From NCBI RefSeq assembly GCF_041296385.1, contig NW_027184084.1:1364001-1428000 (forward strand): a stretch of 64,000 nucleotides of DNA, in the 5' to 3' direction. The position numbers were made by a program, and so were the translations under genes. The DNA is from Aphelocoma coerulescens (Eukaryota > Chordata > Aves > Passeriformes > Corvidae). This document shows, piece after piece, positions 23,519-35,129 of the stretch. The notes under the pieces are model-generated. The model saw only the letters and a list, made by a program, of their open reading frames with translations, searched no databases and had not been told where the DNA came from. Position 1 is the first letter of the stretch, and every line of letters starts with the position of its first letter.

Positions 23519-24921
23519 GTATTAATGACTTACGAGAAATAATTTGAATAATCATGAGAAATGATTTGAATAATCACACCTGTCCAAGGCATGTGATGAA
23601 CATTCACAATTTAACCCTTGATACTGTGTTGTAGGGAGCACTGGTGTGTGTGTTTGGAGGAGCGATCCCCACACCCCCGGCATGCCGAATAAAGCAAATA
23701 TCCACTTCTCTGACTCTGTCTCTGAAGTGTCTCCTGGCCCGGTTTTGGCACGATTTACCCTTGTTATCTACTCGGATGCCTCAGGGGAAAAAAACCTGGG
23801 ACCCCAAACTCATCCTCTGTTGTAACTGCTAGACTCTGCCTAGCAGGCTGCTGCTCCCTGAGAGCTCAGCGAGGGTTTCCTAGGGCCATGCAACTAGTCG
23901 CATCCCGGAGTCCATTTTGGACAGCCCTGCAATCTGGCTCTGGCAGCTAGCAGCATTACAACGCAGTGGTGGTAAAGAAGGTAGAGAAGGGTCTCTCGTG
24001 AGGGTTTGAGATGGCTTTAATCACATCTTGTCCCCGCAATGTTCAGAGGCAGAGAGACAACGTGGTCTGGGTGCGGGGTGGTTTTGTCAGGGGCCCAAGG
24101 GCAGTCCCTGGGCAGGGTTGGGGTACAGGAGTAAATAGGGAGAAAGCGAGGGAGTGGCCAGGGCTAGGGCAGGGAACAGGGGGAACATGCGAAATAGGAA
24201 AAGCAATGGATTAACAGATCCCCACAGTCCCCCTTCCCAGAGGTTGTGTCTCCCAGCTGCGTGCAGCAGCTGCTTTCAGGAACCTGGCTGCTGTTGCCCA
24301 GCCCCATTGTTTTTGTGCTGCTGCCTCAGGCTTTTTCACTACATTTTAACCCAGCACCCCGTGCCCACCGGGCCACCCAGTGGCTGCTTCTACGGCTGTG
24401 GAGTTTCTGCTACATTTTGTTTGCTACCCCGGGTGTGCTCACCTCTGTTGTTCCAGCTGCCGCTCCGAGGTTTCTGCAACAGCCTATTTCGCCATCCGGA
24501 GGGGCACCAGGATTGACTGCCCCTGTGGGTTTGTAAAGGAAGCCCCTTTTCTATCTCGCCCGCCATTACGGAGTGTGGGGGAATCATCGCACCTGCTCTG
24601 CCCAGCCAGGAGCCAACAGCGCCCCTGCCGGCTGTGACCACAACTACACCAAAGGGGAAAGTGCTTGACAGACAAGAGAAGGCTGTTATTTGTTTTCTGG
24701 TTTTGTTTGTTCTTGCTGCCATTGTTGTTGTTTGTTTGCCTTGTTATACATATATATATATACTAGTAAAGAACTGTTATTCCTTTTCCCATATCTTTGC
24801 CTGAAAGCCCCGTAATGTCAAGGTTATAAAAAATTTGGAGGGAAGGGGGTCAGATTTTCCATTCCAAGGGAGGTTCCTGCCTTCCTTGGCAGACATCTGT
24901 CTTTCAAACTAAGACACCTGT

Positions 24922-25897
24922 CCATTCATCCTCAGTGTCTTGTTTTACCTTACTCCAATATCGGGCTTTTGTGGGGCTTCTTCGCCAAGTTGGGCATAAA
25001 CTTAATAACCCTAAGGTAACTTGCTGGGTGGTCGGTCCAAGCGGGATGAGTGGTTCAATATCTGTCTGAAGTAGCCCAAACAGTGTAACCTGGGCAAGGA
25101 ACTTCCAGAGATTTAACACAATTCAAAGGTTGGTTGCTGCAATTTAGAACTAATTTGGCCATCCAGTTTATGGTGCTAAACTGTCATTGTTTTGTTTTTC
25201 TCCACACCTCCATTGAGTCTTATTTAGGTTATACATAGGTGTGATTCCCCAATTCAGACACCACTCTACCTTCCCCAAGTATTTCCATTGTCCTTCTAAG
25301 GGCTTTGTCTAGGTACAAGGCTTGCTTTGGAGAGTTTGACACTCTGGCAAGTCTGAAACATTTTGGGTGTGATTTTTAGTAACACATAAATGTAACAACC
25401 TGGCCGCTTCTTCTCCTGAAGCTGATAAGGCGAAATCCAGAAAATGTTGGTCGAGACTATGGAACCCTGTTGAACATTCCTTACCTCCTTTTCTCCCAAA
25501 AATAGTTCTGTTATCTCCTGGCCTCCAAGCTATTGGATCCTCAAGAATACCATCTCCTTGTCACCTACATCTCTCCTTCTCATCCAAATAATGGGTGATA
25601 TTTGCCTTTGCTGTTGCATTAGTCAGATTATCATATTGAATTATCATTGACAGATCTATAGGGATAATTCCCTAAGGAATAGGTTCCCCTGATGAACCAG
25701 GGATAGGAAGGCAGGCTGTAATGCTGGACAGATTTTGCATCTTACCAAACCCTTGGGTTAAAGTTAATACTGCATTTTCTTCAACCCCTCCCCCTAAAGA
25801 CAAAAAGATTCCTATAAACATTAGCCTATACATTTCACTACTTGTCTACAGATGTCTCCGAGATTTTCAGCTGCAGGGGTCCGGTGTTTTCCACTGT
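24922..25897 (-). pseudogene. env: P3 env, surface part, decayed
   Basis: It lies between the S1 insertion and the P3 integrase, where env should be, and on the minus strand gives only short open pieces with many stops. Short stretches resemble a gamma-type surface subunit, but I can name no domain with confidence. It is assigned mainly by position within P3. Confidence 0.5.
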
Positions 25898-26487
25898 TCA
25901 CTCTGAGTTGAGAGCCTTCTTAATTTGGGTGCAGTGAATCCAGGAGTTAAGCCCTTTAATTTTCACTGCCTTTCTTGTAGCCAACAGGACTAGATAAAGT
26001 AATGTCTTCTGCTCCTGAAGTGGTTCCAATTTCCAGGTCTTGATGTATACTTGAAATGAATGAACTAAGATTTCTAGGGTAAGAGGTTCTGAGAGAATGA
26101 TAAACCTTTTTAGTTCATTCAAAGAGTTTCCCAATGAAATCAAATATTGTTCCATTTCCTGTTTCCCGATTTGTTCCTCATATCCTGGGAAAGTTTTAAC
26201 AGAATACGATCTCCCAGACATCAACTCATATGGGCTCACCCTTAGGTTAGTTTGGGGTTGCACTCTAATTTGTAACAAAGCTAATGGTAGTACCTGTGGC
26301 CATTTCAAAGAAGTTTCCTGGCACATTTTGCTAATTTGTCTCTTTAAAGTTTAATTAATTCGCTCAACCCTTCTGCTAGATTTCAGTCTACATGGAGTAT
26401 GTAAATCCCAATTTATACCCAACTGTTTACTAAGTTGCTGTAACATTTCAGATATAAAATGGGGTCCCCTATCAGATGACATCCCTA
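25898..26487 (-). pseudogene. pol: P3 integrase, catalytic and C-terminal part
   Basis: Minus strand. From the P5 insertion downward it reads MSSDRGPHF (second catalytic Asp), then a WDLHTP stretch and a VERIN stretch holding the catalytic Glu. After a stop near 26350 comes a C-terminal domain open over 25898-26326. The P5 provirus is inserted just upstream of the DRG motif; the upstream part resumes at 36899. Confidence 0.82.
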
Positions 26488-26491
26488 AAGG

Positions 26492-28270
26492 TGATGCCTT
26501 GAGAGGCCACCTAAAAACAGAGATTAGACAGGAGTAAGGGAATAAAGGAAGGTATTTATTTGAAAGGCCTTCAAAGGTACCCCCTGGGGAGCCACAGGCT
26601 ATTGCCAAGATGGACCCCAAGATGGACGATAGGTCGCGAGTTCTTCACACATTTATAGGTTTGGTTCATTTGCATATCAGGGTTAATTCTCCAATTAAAG
26701 CTTCAGTTAATGATGTAATTTCCCCAAGCTTGCCCCCCCCCTTAGAGGCTCTTTGGTTTATACCTTTTGGGCCTAGGACAGTCTGAGTGTCCTTGGAAAG
26801 CAATCCCAGAAAGGCTTTGTTATGTCTACCTATGTAGTGGTTTGGGCTAAAATACTCATTACTGTTTATCTTCTGTGAGATAAGAATTAGGAGAAACGCA
26901 AAGCAGGCACCAACTTGAATGAATATAAAGAAGTTTATTAACAGACCTAAAAGAAGAAAAGAAAAAAGAAAAAAAAATTATACCACCTTTAGAACTCTCC
27001 TCCTCCCCCCACCTTCCTCCCTTCTCCCACTGACAATGTAAAGACAACCCTTAAGATGTTCAGTCTGTTTACCACTTCCATAATAACCTTGTTCAGTCCA
27101 TTTAGAAAGAGAAGTCTCTTCTTGCTCGTGCTATGAAAACAGTATCACACCGAGACAGCCACCCACTTCCAAATATTGTTCAGTCCATTTAGGAAGAGGA
27201 GTCTCTCTGCTCGCATGTGAGTCCCTTCCCCCGACTTGCAGCTTTTCCCGCAACTGCTTTCGAGGGTCCACTCTTGAAAGTTTTTTGGGGTACAATTTTA
27301 AGGTTGAGCTGTTCAGAAACAAAGAAACAGAGGCCCTTCTCCTTCCCTGGGAGCAAAGGGTATTCCTCATCTTCATCATTAGAACTATCTCTGGGAGCAT
27401 CTCTCGTAACTGAGGTTTTCTCCTTTCCCATTTGGAGCAAAAGTCCTCATCTGGTTCATCTGGTTCATCTCTCTCTGTCCAAACTTCTCATGAAATTACA
27501 GCTGCGTCAGCATCTGCCTATCTCAGCGCAGGTGCTTTTGCTTACGAGCTGAACACTCCACCCCCCATATCTTCATGAAATTACAACGGGATACTCTGAT
27601 ATATCATAGCTTCACAACAGACTTTCAGCTTTAAGCATCTCCTCTCTCTCTTCCCTCAGGTTTTCAGCTCTTCACAGCAATAAAAGGGTTAATCTCACCT
27701 CGGCCTTGCAGCTGGAATGTGGCTTATCGCTGTTGGTCACCTGACCTCTGCCGGACAGAGGTGCCGCTTTGCTGAAATCTTGGCCGCAGTGGAGCGGGGG
27801 AGGAAGCCAAGCTGCCCCGGCTGCCCACGGCAAGGCAGTGGGGGGAGGGGGGGGTTCCATGGCTGGAACAGGCCCATGGGTCCAGGCTGGCCGTGGCCCG
27901 GCCCAGCCTGGCCGAAGCAGGGCCTGGCCGGGCCTGCTGGCCCCCGCACGGGCGCCGCAGCCACCTGTCCCAGCGCCAGAAACGAGAGAGAGCTTGGGGG
28001 GGAGTTTGTCTATTCTTAAGTGTGTATCACAGAGGCGGTCACAACTTTAAGTGGCTTAAAGAATTGTCCATATTCAAACTGGCTAGCTGATAGGTTCTAT
28101 CAGGTCCCAGAGGAAGCTGTAAGCACCCCTTAGCAAGGATATCCCTTCCGGGACTATGCTTGCTAACCTATGACATGAGAGAGCAGAAATTAACAGGCTA
28201 CAAGAAACTTCAGTTACACACTAAGCAGTACAGAATTTGAAAAATATAAAAGTTAAAACCTAAGCCATCA
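26492..28270 (-). repeat. P5 3' LTR, interrupted
   Basis: The LTR proper is 26492-26832 plus 28171-28270 (about 441 bases), against 445 for the 5' copy at 36450-36894. The polypurine tract (minus strand AAAGGGGGGG) follows at 28271-28283. The insertion S4 lies between, with the duplication ACCTA. Confidence 0.85.
26833..28165. mobile_element. S4: family B LTR-like element in P5 3' LTR
   Basis: It starts TGTAGTGGTTTGGG and ends TTGCTA, flanked by ACCTA (26828-26832 and 28166-28170). At 1333 bases it is long. A stretch near 28018-28045 ('ttaagtgtgtatcacagaggcgg') matches family B at 53513-53545. The right part is very GC-rich (27750-27960), giving spurious open frames on both strands. I see no genuine coding region. 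Confidence 0.7.
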
Positions 28271-28283
28271 TTTCCCCCCCTTT

Positions 28284-28666
28284 AGAGGCTTGACAAGGCC
28301 TCTACCTTGTTGTGACTCTATTCTAAATATTCTAAATATCCACTAATAATATGTGTCTAACAGCAGTATATATCTATAAACAAGAATTATAATTACAATC
28401 ATTATAAACAATCTTTAATCCAGGGTCAGCTTGGTAACCATGAAACCAGGGTGTGGAAGATACAATCAGCTTTGAATGTTATCCAATGTAAGTTCTAAGA
28501 TATTTTTCAAATTATAAACAGATTTTGATCTTTAGTTTACATGTCAATTTTTAGTTTTGTATCCAAATGAATGGATATACTTTGGACTAGAATCATATGC
28601 AAAACTTTGTTCCAAACCTGAGCCAGGGTTACCAACTGTATAAATAATAAGCACAGGAAAAATCAT
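28284..28666 (-). pseudogene. env: P5 env remnant
   Basis: On the minus strand, 28380-28480 resembles the membrane-proximal and anchor region of the P2 env (TLVSWLP-like, then hydrophobic codons) but with several stops. The rest is short and unassigned. The bulk of env is missing between this and the integrase end. Confidence 0.6.
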
Positions 28667-30738
28667 TTAAACTACATCATCTTTGTTTGTATCCGTCTCT
28701 GTTTTCTCAGTTGTTTCAGGAGCAGAAGCCTTCTTAACTCTGGAGTAGTGAATCCAGGGTCCTTTGCCTGCGACTTTGACTGCGGTGAGGGTGGTCAGCA
28801 AAATCTGGAATGGTCCTCTCCACTTGGCCTGTAGAGGATCACTGTCCCATGACTTGACATAGACCCAGTCTCCAGGCTGGAAGGGATGTGCAGGTGTGTC
28901 CAGTCCTATGGGTCGGGATAACACGATGTAATTCTGGAGCTTCTGCAAAGTAGAACCTAAAGCCATTAGATATCTCTGCAAATCAAGTTTTCCCCTCATG
29001 TGAATTTCACCTGGAACATGTGGAATTTGATATTGCCTGCCATACAATATTTCATAGGGACTGATGTTATCCCTCTGCCTCGGTTGTATATGGATCCTCA
29101 GCAAAGATATAGGCAAGGCCTGAACCCATGTCATGGATGTCTCTTGACAAATGTTGCTAATTTGTGCCTTAAGGGTCCCATTCATGTGTTCAACTTTATT
29201 GCTTCCTTGGGGTCTGTAAGGTGTGTGCAGATCCCAAGCAATTCCCAAAATCCGGCTAACTTCTTGAATCACATTTGCAACAAAATGTGGTCCCCTGTCT
29301 GATGACATACCCAAAGGAACCCCAAACCTTGGTATTATATGATTAAGTAAAACTTTCACCACCTCCTTGGCTGTGTTAGTGCAACAGGGGTAAGCTTCAG
29401 GCTATCCACTGAAGGTGTCAACCAATACCAGTATGTACCTGTATCCTTCTTTGCATGGTAACTCAGCAAAGTCTATTTGCCAGTAATCTCCAGGAAGATC
29501 CCCTGCCTTTGTTACTCCTAAGACAACTCTTTTCCTCTTATCAGGATTGTTTTTGCAGCAGATTTCACACTTGCTCACTACTGATTGTACAATATCTGTT
29601 ATTCCCTTTCCTATTACTACCTTTTTCAGATGTTTCAGAAGATTTTCATCCCTGAAATGTGTGCTTTCATGTTCTCTTCGAGCTAGCTCTCGAAGGATTA
29701 GAGGTGGGACTACAACCTGATTTGCAGGTGTAACAGCCTATCCATTTTCTGTGATCTCAGCCTTAAGAAATTTGATTAACTTGTGGTCTGCCTGATCATA
29801 TTTTGGGGTGAACCCTGACAAGTCAATCTTTTTTTGTGGAATTACTTCAAGAACGCCTTTTTCTTCAGCCCTTTTTGCTGTTTCATCAGCAAAGCAATTT
29901 CCCAATTCTGGAGTGGTTTTCCCTTTCTAGCGACCCCTACAATGCATGATAGCTACTTCTGTGGGTCTTTCGATGCTCTCTAAGAGGGCAAGGATTTGTT
30001 CAGCATGTTTGATCTGGTTACCTTGAGCGTTCAACAGTCCTCTCTCCTTCCAGATGGCTCCATGGGCATGGACAACACTAAATGCATATTTAGATTCAGT
30101 CCATATATTTACCTTCTTTCCTTCGCTCCGCTCTAGGGCCCTCGTTAATGCAATCAGTTCAGCTTTCTGCAATGACACATCTGCTGGCAGGGCCTTCGCC
30201 TCGATCACCTTGTCCTGGGTGGTTACTGCATAACCTGTCATTCATTTACCATTTCTCATGAAGCTGCTCCCGTCTGTAAACAGCTCCCAGTCTGGATTTT
30301 CTATGGGCATGTCCTTCAGGTGTGGTCTTCTGGAATAGACCTCCTCGATTGTCTGCAAACAGTCATGCTCAGGCACATCGTCAGTTAAGGTAGAGGACAG
30401 AAACATGGCAGGGTTAACAACAGAAGTTGTTTTCAGGGTAACATCATCCTGTTCCAACAGCAGTGACTGATATCTAAGCATCCGATTTCTGGAAAGCCAA
30501 TGTCCTCCTTTCTGTTCCAGTACTGCTGCTACTGCATGTGGCACATACACTACAATGTGTTGTCCAAGGGTGAGTTTCCAGGCCTCTTGAATCAGGATGA
30601 CAGTAGCCGCCACGGCTTTCAAACACCCAGGCTACCCTTGGCTAACATTTTCTATCTGTTTGGAAAAGTAGGCCACAGCCCTCCATTGGCTTCCGAGGTG
30701 CTGTGCTAATACACCCAGTGCCACATTCAGTCTCTCAT

Positions 30739-31140
30739 TGTTGGAAAATAGAATTATTGGGATCAATAAAAGGACTGTACAAGCAAAAACTCTGCATGAG
30801 AGAAAGACCTGCGTGAGAAAAAGGCCTGGGAAACAAAGAGGGAGTTTGAAGATTTTCAGCTGTCCTGATAAGATGTACTAACCAGGACAGAAGGGAGGTG
30901 AACTCTGAATTCTTTTAATCATAACATAACTGTAGAAGCTTGCCAATGTAAGTCCAATTATGTAGAAGTAGAAATTCGCTTTGATAAGTTTTAAGCCACT
31001 TAAGAGTTAACAAGCTGGTATACTATATAAGTGCCTTTGGATTGCTAATAAAGGGAGTTTTGCTCTTATCAACCACATTGGTTTTGGACTGCATTTTTCT
31101 CCCCCCGCTGGAGCCGCCGGGCCTTTTTTACTTTCCAACA
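30739..31140 (+). mobile_element. S5: ERVK-type solo LTR (TGTTGG/CCAACA family)
   Basis: 402 bases with 9-bp inverted ends (TGTTGGAAA...TTTCCAACA) and a 6-bp duplication TCTCAT/TCTCGT with one difference (30733-30738, 31141-31146). A TATA box (TATATAAG, ~31024) and AATAAA (~31048) give the orientation. It splits P5 pol. The same family occurs at 35562, 45183, 60042 and 62003. Confidence 0.92.
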
Positions 31141-31892
31141 TCTCGTGTAAAAAGTTCAAAAGGCTTAGTCAAGTCTGGTAAGCCCAGTGCTGGAGCTGAC
31201 ATTAGAGAGGGTTTCAGCTGTTTAAATGCAGCCCTTGTGCTTTCAGTCCAAATTATAATGCCATTTTCAGCTGCTTTTATTGCTCCATATAAGGGTTTCA
31301 CCAACAATCCATAATTTGCTATCCACAAACGATGCCAACCTACCATCCCCAGGAAAGCTCGCATCTCTCTCACGGTGTGGGGCTCTGGAAGTCAGCAGAT
31401 GGCTTCTTTCCATTCTTTGCTGAGCGGTCGGTGTCCACGGAAGATCTCAAGTCCCAAATAAACTACTGCTTCCTTGACGATCTGTGCTTTGTCTTTGGAA
31501 ACTCTGTATCCACTCTGTCCCAAAAAGTTTAACAAGCTTATAGTGAATTGGATGCAGTCGTCTCTGGTCTTAGCTGCAATCAAGATGTCATCAACATACT
31601 GAAGGATAACCCATCCTGGCTCTTGTCTCCTCCAATCTTCTAATTCCTTTGCTAGCTGGTTTCCAAATATCGTTGGGCTATTCTTGAAACCCTGGGGTAG
31701 GACTGTCCAAGTAAGCTGACTTTTCCTCGCCGTTTCGGGATTTTCCCACTCAAAAGCAAAAATCTCCTGGCTGTTTTTATGCATAGGAATGCAGAAAAAG
31801 GCATCTTTCAGGTCCACGACAGTAAACCACCCTAATTCATCTGTCAGTGTGGTCAAAAGTGTGTATGGATTGGCTACCACTGAGTGTATGTC

Positions 31893-32595
31893 TGACACTG
31901 TTGGGGCTGCCTGAGGCAGCACAGCATCCAGCTGCAGACATCCTTGGCTTCTTCTGCTGCAGGCAGGGTCAGCTGCAGCTAGCAGGGAAAGCTGTCAGCT
32001 GCAACAGGCAGGGATTGGCTACAGCAAGGAGGGAACGCTGTCAGCTGCAGCCAGGAGGGAAAGCTGGCTCCTTCACAAGGAGCGAGCCCCAAACACACGT
32101 GGTGTAAAAGCATCAGCAGAGGCAAGAATGAGAGAGGGGTCTCTGTGTACGTTCCAGCTGGTTTATTGCTGGTGGAAGATCCAGGGACAAAGACCAGGAA
32201 AAAGGGGAAAGCACAGTATTTTATACAGGGGTGGAACAAAAGGGAAACAACCCATGGGGTTTGACTGAGGAGGAGGAGATAACAGGGGAGTAACCAATGG
32301 GGATAACTTAGGGGAGGGAATTACATGAATATACCAATGGGGCATCGAAGAAGGAAGAACTTTCCAGAACTAATACATAAGCAACTAGGAGAAATACATA
32401 AACATGAACTTATACATAAAACTGGGTGGAGAACTCCTGAACCAATAAACTTAAAACATGTAAACTAAGAACCACTAGGAACATGGGAACTTGCCGTAAC
32501 CAAGGGGTGAGAATCAGACCTCTGTGTTCTGGAGGCCTGTCCACCAGTCCTTTGCATGCTCTGCTGCAGTGGCCACTGCCACCTGCACTGCAACA
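31893..32595 (-). mobile_element. S6: solo LTR in P5 RT
   Basis: 703 bases, minus-strand ends TGTTGCAG...GTGTCA, flanked by the 6-bp duplication TATGTC (31887-31892, 32596-32601). The minus-strand TATA-like box near 32215 and AATAAA near 32163 support the orientation. A CAGCTGCAG-rich segment lies at 31930-32060. The RT coding sequence reads straight across when the element and one duplication copy are ignored. Confidence 0.88.
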
Positions 32596-32670
32596 TATGT
32601 CCTCTGTAATTCTGCTAATTACCTTTAAATTTTGCACTAAGCAGTAACTCTTACTATCAACTTTCTTTAC

Positions 32671-33389
32671 CTAAAGGACTCGGCTCAGTCTGTTGACGTC
32701 ATCCGCTGAGCCGGTCTCCAGGCATGGGGCGTTGCTATGGAAACTCCAACTCCTGAGAGAGGGAGGACCGCCACCCCCCCTGTGAGAAGTTCCCTCCCCA
32801 TCCTCCTGGTGGAAAGCCCTGCCTCCCGGCTCCACCTCTAAGGGGGGTGCCATGGGCTGCACATGCTGGCTGTCCCCTCCCCTCAGTCCCTTCCCCCCAG
32901 GAGGGACCAGAGGAAAGGAGGAGAGAGACCGAGGCGGCGTCCAACTGGAAGCCGAGGAAGACGCACTAACCAGGGCTGCCACGGCCAGCCTCCTGACAGC
33001 CAGGGCCACCCTCCCCCCTTCCCCCCCTTTCGGTGGCCACGGCGAAACTGCGGCTGCGGTCGAAGGCAGCGGAGGGGGAGGGATCGAGGCCGCGGGCAGC
33101 AGAGGGGCCAGGGCTGGGACCACCAACGGCGGGAGACGGGGAGGGGCTGCCTCCCCCTCCTCCTTTTTCACTGGCAAGGATCCATCTAAAGCTGCTTTTT
33201 CCTTTTTCTGTTTTTTCTTTAAAAGCAGTATATGCTCCTTCTTTGATTCTTGTAACTGGGCTATAATTAAAAAGAGTCTTGCATACCCGATTTCTAAGAA
33301 GTAGTGGTGTTTTTGGAGGCTTGATATTAAACTTGATATTAATTCTTCATCTAGGCTACCAAATTGGGGCCACCTTTGCTGGTTATTGA
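32671..33389 (-). pseudogene. gag: P5 gag fragment
   Basis: Minus strand, one open stretch of ~240 codons. The N-terminal ~70 residues are helical and charged, with a lysine-rich run. The rest is Pro/Ala/Ser/Gly-rich and strongly GC-biased, so the open frame partly reflects composition. By position in P5 it should be gag, but I see no capsid homology region or zinc knuckle. It ends in a stop and is followed by RT, implying loss of capsid, nucleocapsid and protease. Confidence 0.45.
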
Positions 33390-34411
33390 TGCCCAAAAGA
33401 TAGGCTGGAAATAAATCCCCATAGACCGATCTCTATAGAGCAGGTATTTGTTTACTGCAGTGCTGGTAGTGAGGGATATTTCCTCCTAACTCACCTGCCT
33501 TTGTCAAGTGCTGTGGTATATTTATACAGTAAATTTTGCTTAATGTTGCTATGTCATTACAGCATCATCACATATGCACCAGAACTAATTTACTTAGTGT
33601 ATTAGTTTGAAAACAAACTAGTGGGAGACACCAAGTCAGAATAACAATTTAATGGGGAAATTAAAGAAAAGGGGGAAAAAAAAAAAAGGCAGAAAACAAT
33701 GGGTTAAACTGACAGAGTCAAGATACAACCTGACACCTGTTAATCAGGGTGGTGGTAGCAGTCCTCCTGAAGCAGTGATCCTGTAGAAAGAAGGTCTGCT
33801 CTTCCTCAGAAGGTCCAGTGGTGGCTATGTAGCTCCTGTCCTCTGGAAATCCAGGGGAAAGGTTGTCTCTGGTGTTCAGTCCCAGATTATATCCAGGATG
33901 GTTCCTCCCTCTTGGTGGAGCATCTCACAATGGGGTAATGAGTCATGAGGCCAAGTGTTGATTAGGCTCATTAACAGAAGATACTCCAGAGGGAGTTATC
34001 TCTGAGTCATGCAGCAGGGCATTGATGGGCCATTAACAGAAAGATAGTCCGGGGAGGAGGAGGCAAAGAAACACTGCCCCACCTGGTTTCAACAGCTCAT
34101 GAGGATGGTAATAGAATACAATGCAACCCAGGACACATAACATGATCTCATGGTTATTAGGTAAATCTTTGCATTGCCCATCCACTTCCCCAATTCGGGG
34201 GTCTTCGGGGGTCTTTGATGAAGGCTTCTAAAGTCTTCTTCACACTTGAACTTTTCAACTTTGTCTCTGGGGCATGCGTAATTATGGTGCTCTTCAGTCC
34301 ATCTGGTCTTAACCGGCCTAAATTCTTTGTTTTGTGGCTAATTGGCTTTGGCTTGCCAATTTCTCATTAGTACTACACTTATCTATCTCTAAATCTATAC
34401 ACCTGGTAAGT
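33390..34411 (-). repeat. LTR of the P7 family inside P5, interrupted
   Basis: Its left part (33390-33597) and right part (34136-34411) match the P7 LTRs (55154-55678), e.g. 'atagagcaggtatttgtttac' against 'atagaacaagtatttgcttat', and the 'gtctttgatgaaggcttctaaagtcttc' segment. It is more diverged than the P7 pair. An LTR-D insertion fills 33598-34135. The right edge is blurred. It may be the 3' LTR of a further, internally deleted minus-strand provirus whose gag start is at 34754-34978. Confidence 0.65.
33598..34135. mobile_element. LTR-D copy 1 (ERVL-like solo LTR)
   Basis: It starts TGTATTAGTTTGAAAAC and ends CCCAGGACA. It is the same element as 40794-41358, 47910-48462 and 59334-59897. 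Unlike the others, its flanks (CTTAG / CATAA) do not form a good 5-bp duplication, so it is either old or rearranged. Confidence 0.8.
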
Positions 34412-34753
34412 TTGGGGTTTTTTTTCTCTTTTTCTCTGTTCTGCATATAAGCAACTAATTAACTATATGCTAGCCATTACATTGTATAAAAAGTTATTAA
34501 TCTCAGATTATATGGGTATCAAAAGTTATGATTCAGGTTATATAAGCATCAGGTTATAGGTATAGAATTTATGATTCAGGCTACATAAGTAAAAGCTATG
34601 ATTCAGGCTATATACATGTAGGAGGCTATGCTTCAGGTTATATTGTTATTCTTCAGGTTATATTGATAAAAAGTCATGATTTAGGTTATATTGACATTAA
34701 GGTTACATGGATATCTTATAACCCAAGCTATATAAGCACTTTGTTACTTTAAC
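34412..34753. repeat. AT-rich degenerate tandem repeat
   Basis: From about 34500 to 34770 a ~25-30-base unit built around 'atgattcaggttatat' recurs about ten times with variable spacing. The left 90 bases are pyrimidine-rich. No coding sequence. It lies between a gag start and an LTR and so replaces most of a provirus interior. Confidence 0.7.
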
Positions 34754-34978
34754 CTAAGTTATATAGACATCATTATCTAACCTATAAACTGGACAGATCA
34801 CTGTGGAAAGCTGAATTAATTCTGCTTTTGTAAGGGCTTTATCTCCACCAGTTAACCTCCCCCATTTTTTTAGGACATGCCTCAAAGGGCAGCTCTGCAG
34901 TATTTCATTTTCCATATGAGAAATATTACAGCCCATGGTTTTATGCTTATAAACAGAAAATTCACAAAAATAAAGCAA
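34754..34978 (-). pseudogene. gag: gag matrix start of a deleted class I provirus
   Basis: Minus strand. The likely start is the Met at about 34934, followed by Gly-Cys-Asn-Ile-Ser (myristoylation-type). The next ~50 residues (PLRHVLKKWGRLTGG, then TKAELIQLSTVICPVY) look like class I matrix. It then ends in the AT-rich repeat. The upstream stretch 34979-35110 is probably its leader. Confidence 0.6.
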
Positions 34979-35129
34979 AGTGATCTAAAAACACTCTATT
35001 AAGTGAAGAAAGAAAACTAGAGAAGGTAGGATTCAAACTCACAACCCCGGGGTTTCAAACTGTGGCTGGAAATACATTCTAAGCTGTGGTGCCACCTGGC
35101 TGTGTGCCAAAGAGTGTCAGTGGCAGTCC

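Larger units (their letters stand above)
16820..23757 (+). mobile_element. P4: class I ERV provirus with gag and env deleted
   Basis: The LTRs start TGAGGAAGG. The 5' LTR ends in ATTCA and the 3' copy ends in ATTTA. The duplication is CCCT (16816-16819 and 23758-23761). Internally there are a primer site, a leader, a gag matrix start, protease, RT/RNase H, broken integrase and the last part of env. Most of gag (capsid, nucleocapsid) and most of env are gone, each lost by a clean joining of distant parts. The LTRs differ by about 5% by eye. It sits inside the S1 LTR. Confidence 0.9.
22170..23757 (+). repeat. P4 3' LTR, interrupted twice
   Basis: It matches the 5' LTR in three pieces: 22170-22306, 22869-23065 and 23519-23757. 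The two gaps are solo LTRs S2 and S3. Near 23530-23580 a ~20-base segment (gaaatRatttgaataatcay) is duplicated in tandem relative to the 5' LTR. Confidence 0.9.
16427..24916 (+). mobile_element. S1: solo ERVL-like LTR split by provirus P4
   Basis: It starts TGTTGGAGG and ends TTTCAAACTAAGACA, the same termini as the P1 LTR. CCTGT duplications lie at 16422-16426 and 24917-24921. The LTR sequence itself is 16427-16819 plus 23762-24916 (about 1.55 kb); provirus P4 fills the middle. The 3' part shares 'tagtaaagaactgttattcc' with P1 and S10. The segment 23860-24230 has no match to those LTRs and may be a further, unrecognised insertion. The outer flanks are both P3 env. Confidence 0.8.
28667..32670 (-). 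pseudogene. pol: P5 pol (RT, RNase H, integrase)
   Basis: Minus strand, split by solo LTRs S5 and S6. The RT palm is open over 31392-31892 with YVDD (about 31600) and preceding LPQGFKNSP. RNase H has a TDGSS motif near 30280, with a TGA at about 30241. Integrase is open from 29362 to 28667 with SSDRG and a VEHMNG stretch carrying the catalytic Glu. Nonsense codons at about 29403, 29742 and 29927 mostly fall where Trp or Gly is expected. The N-terminal part of RT (32602-32670) is reached directly from gag, so protease and the RT start are deleted. Confidence 0.88.

Noticed and set aside
27672..28090. Open frames up to 100 codons in the GC-rich part of S4
   Set aside because: Low-complexity Gly/Pro/Ala translations on both strands inside a delimited LTR-like element.
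32852..33304. Plus-strand open frames of 77-150 codons opposite the P5 gag fragment
   Set aside because: GC-rich mirror frames of a Pro/Ala-rich region. No start context or domain supports a gene.
35026..35110. tRNA-like stretch on the minus strand with a B-box-like 'gtttgaatcc'
   Set aside because: The acceptor stem cannot be closed and the T-stem pairs poorly. It is more likely part of a retroviral leader or a chance match.
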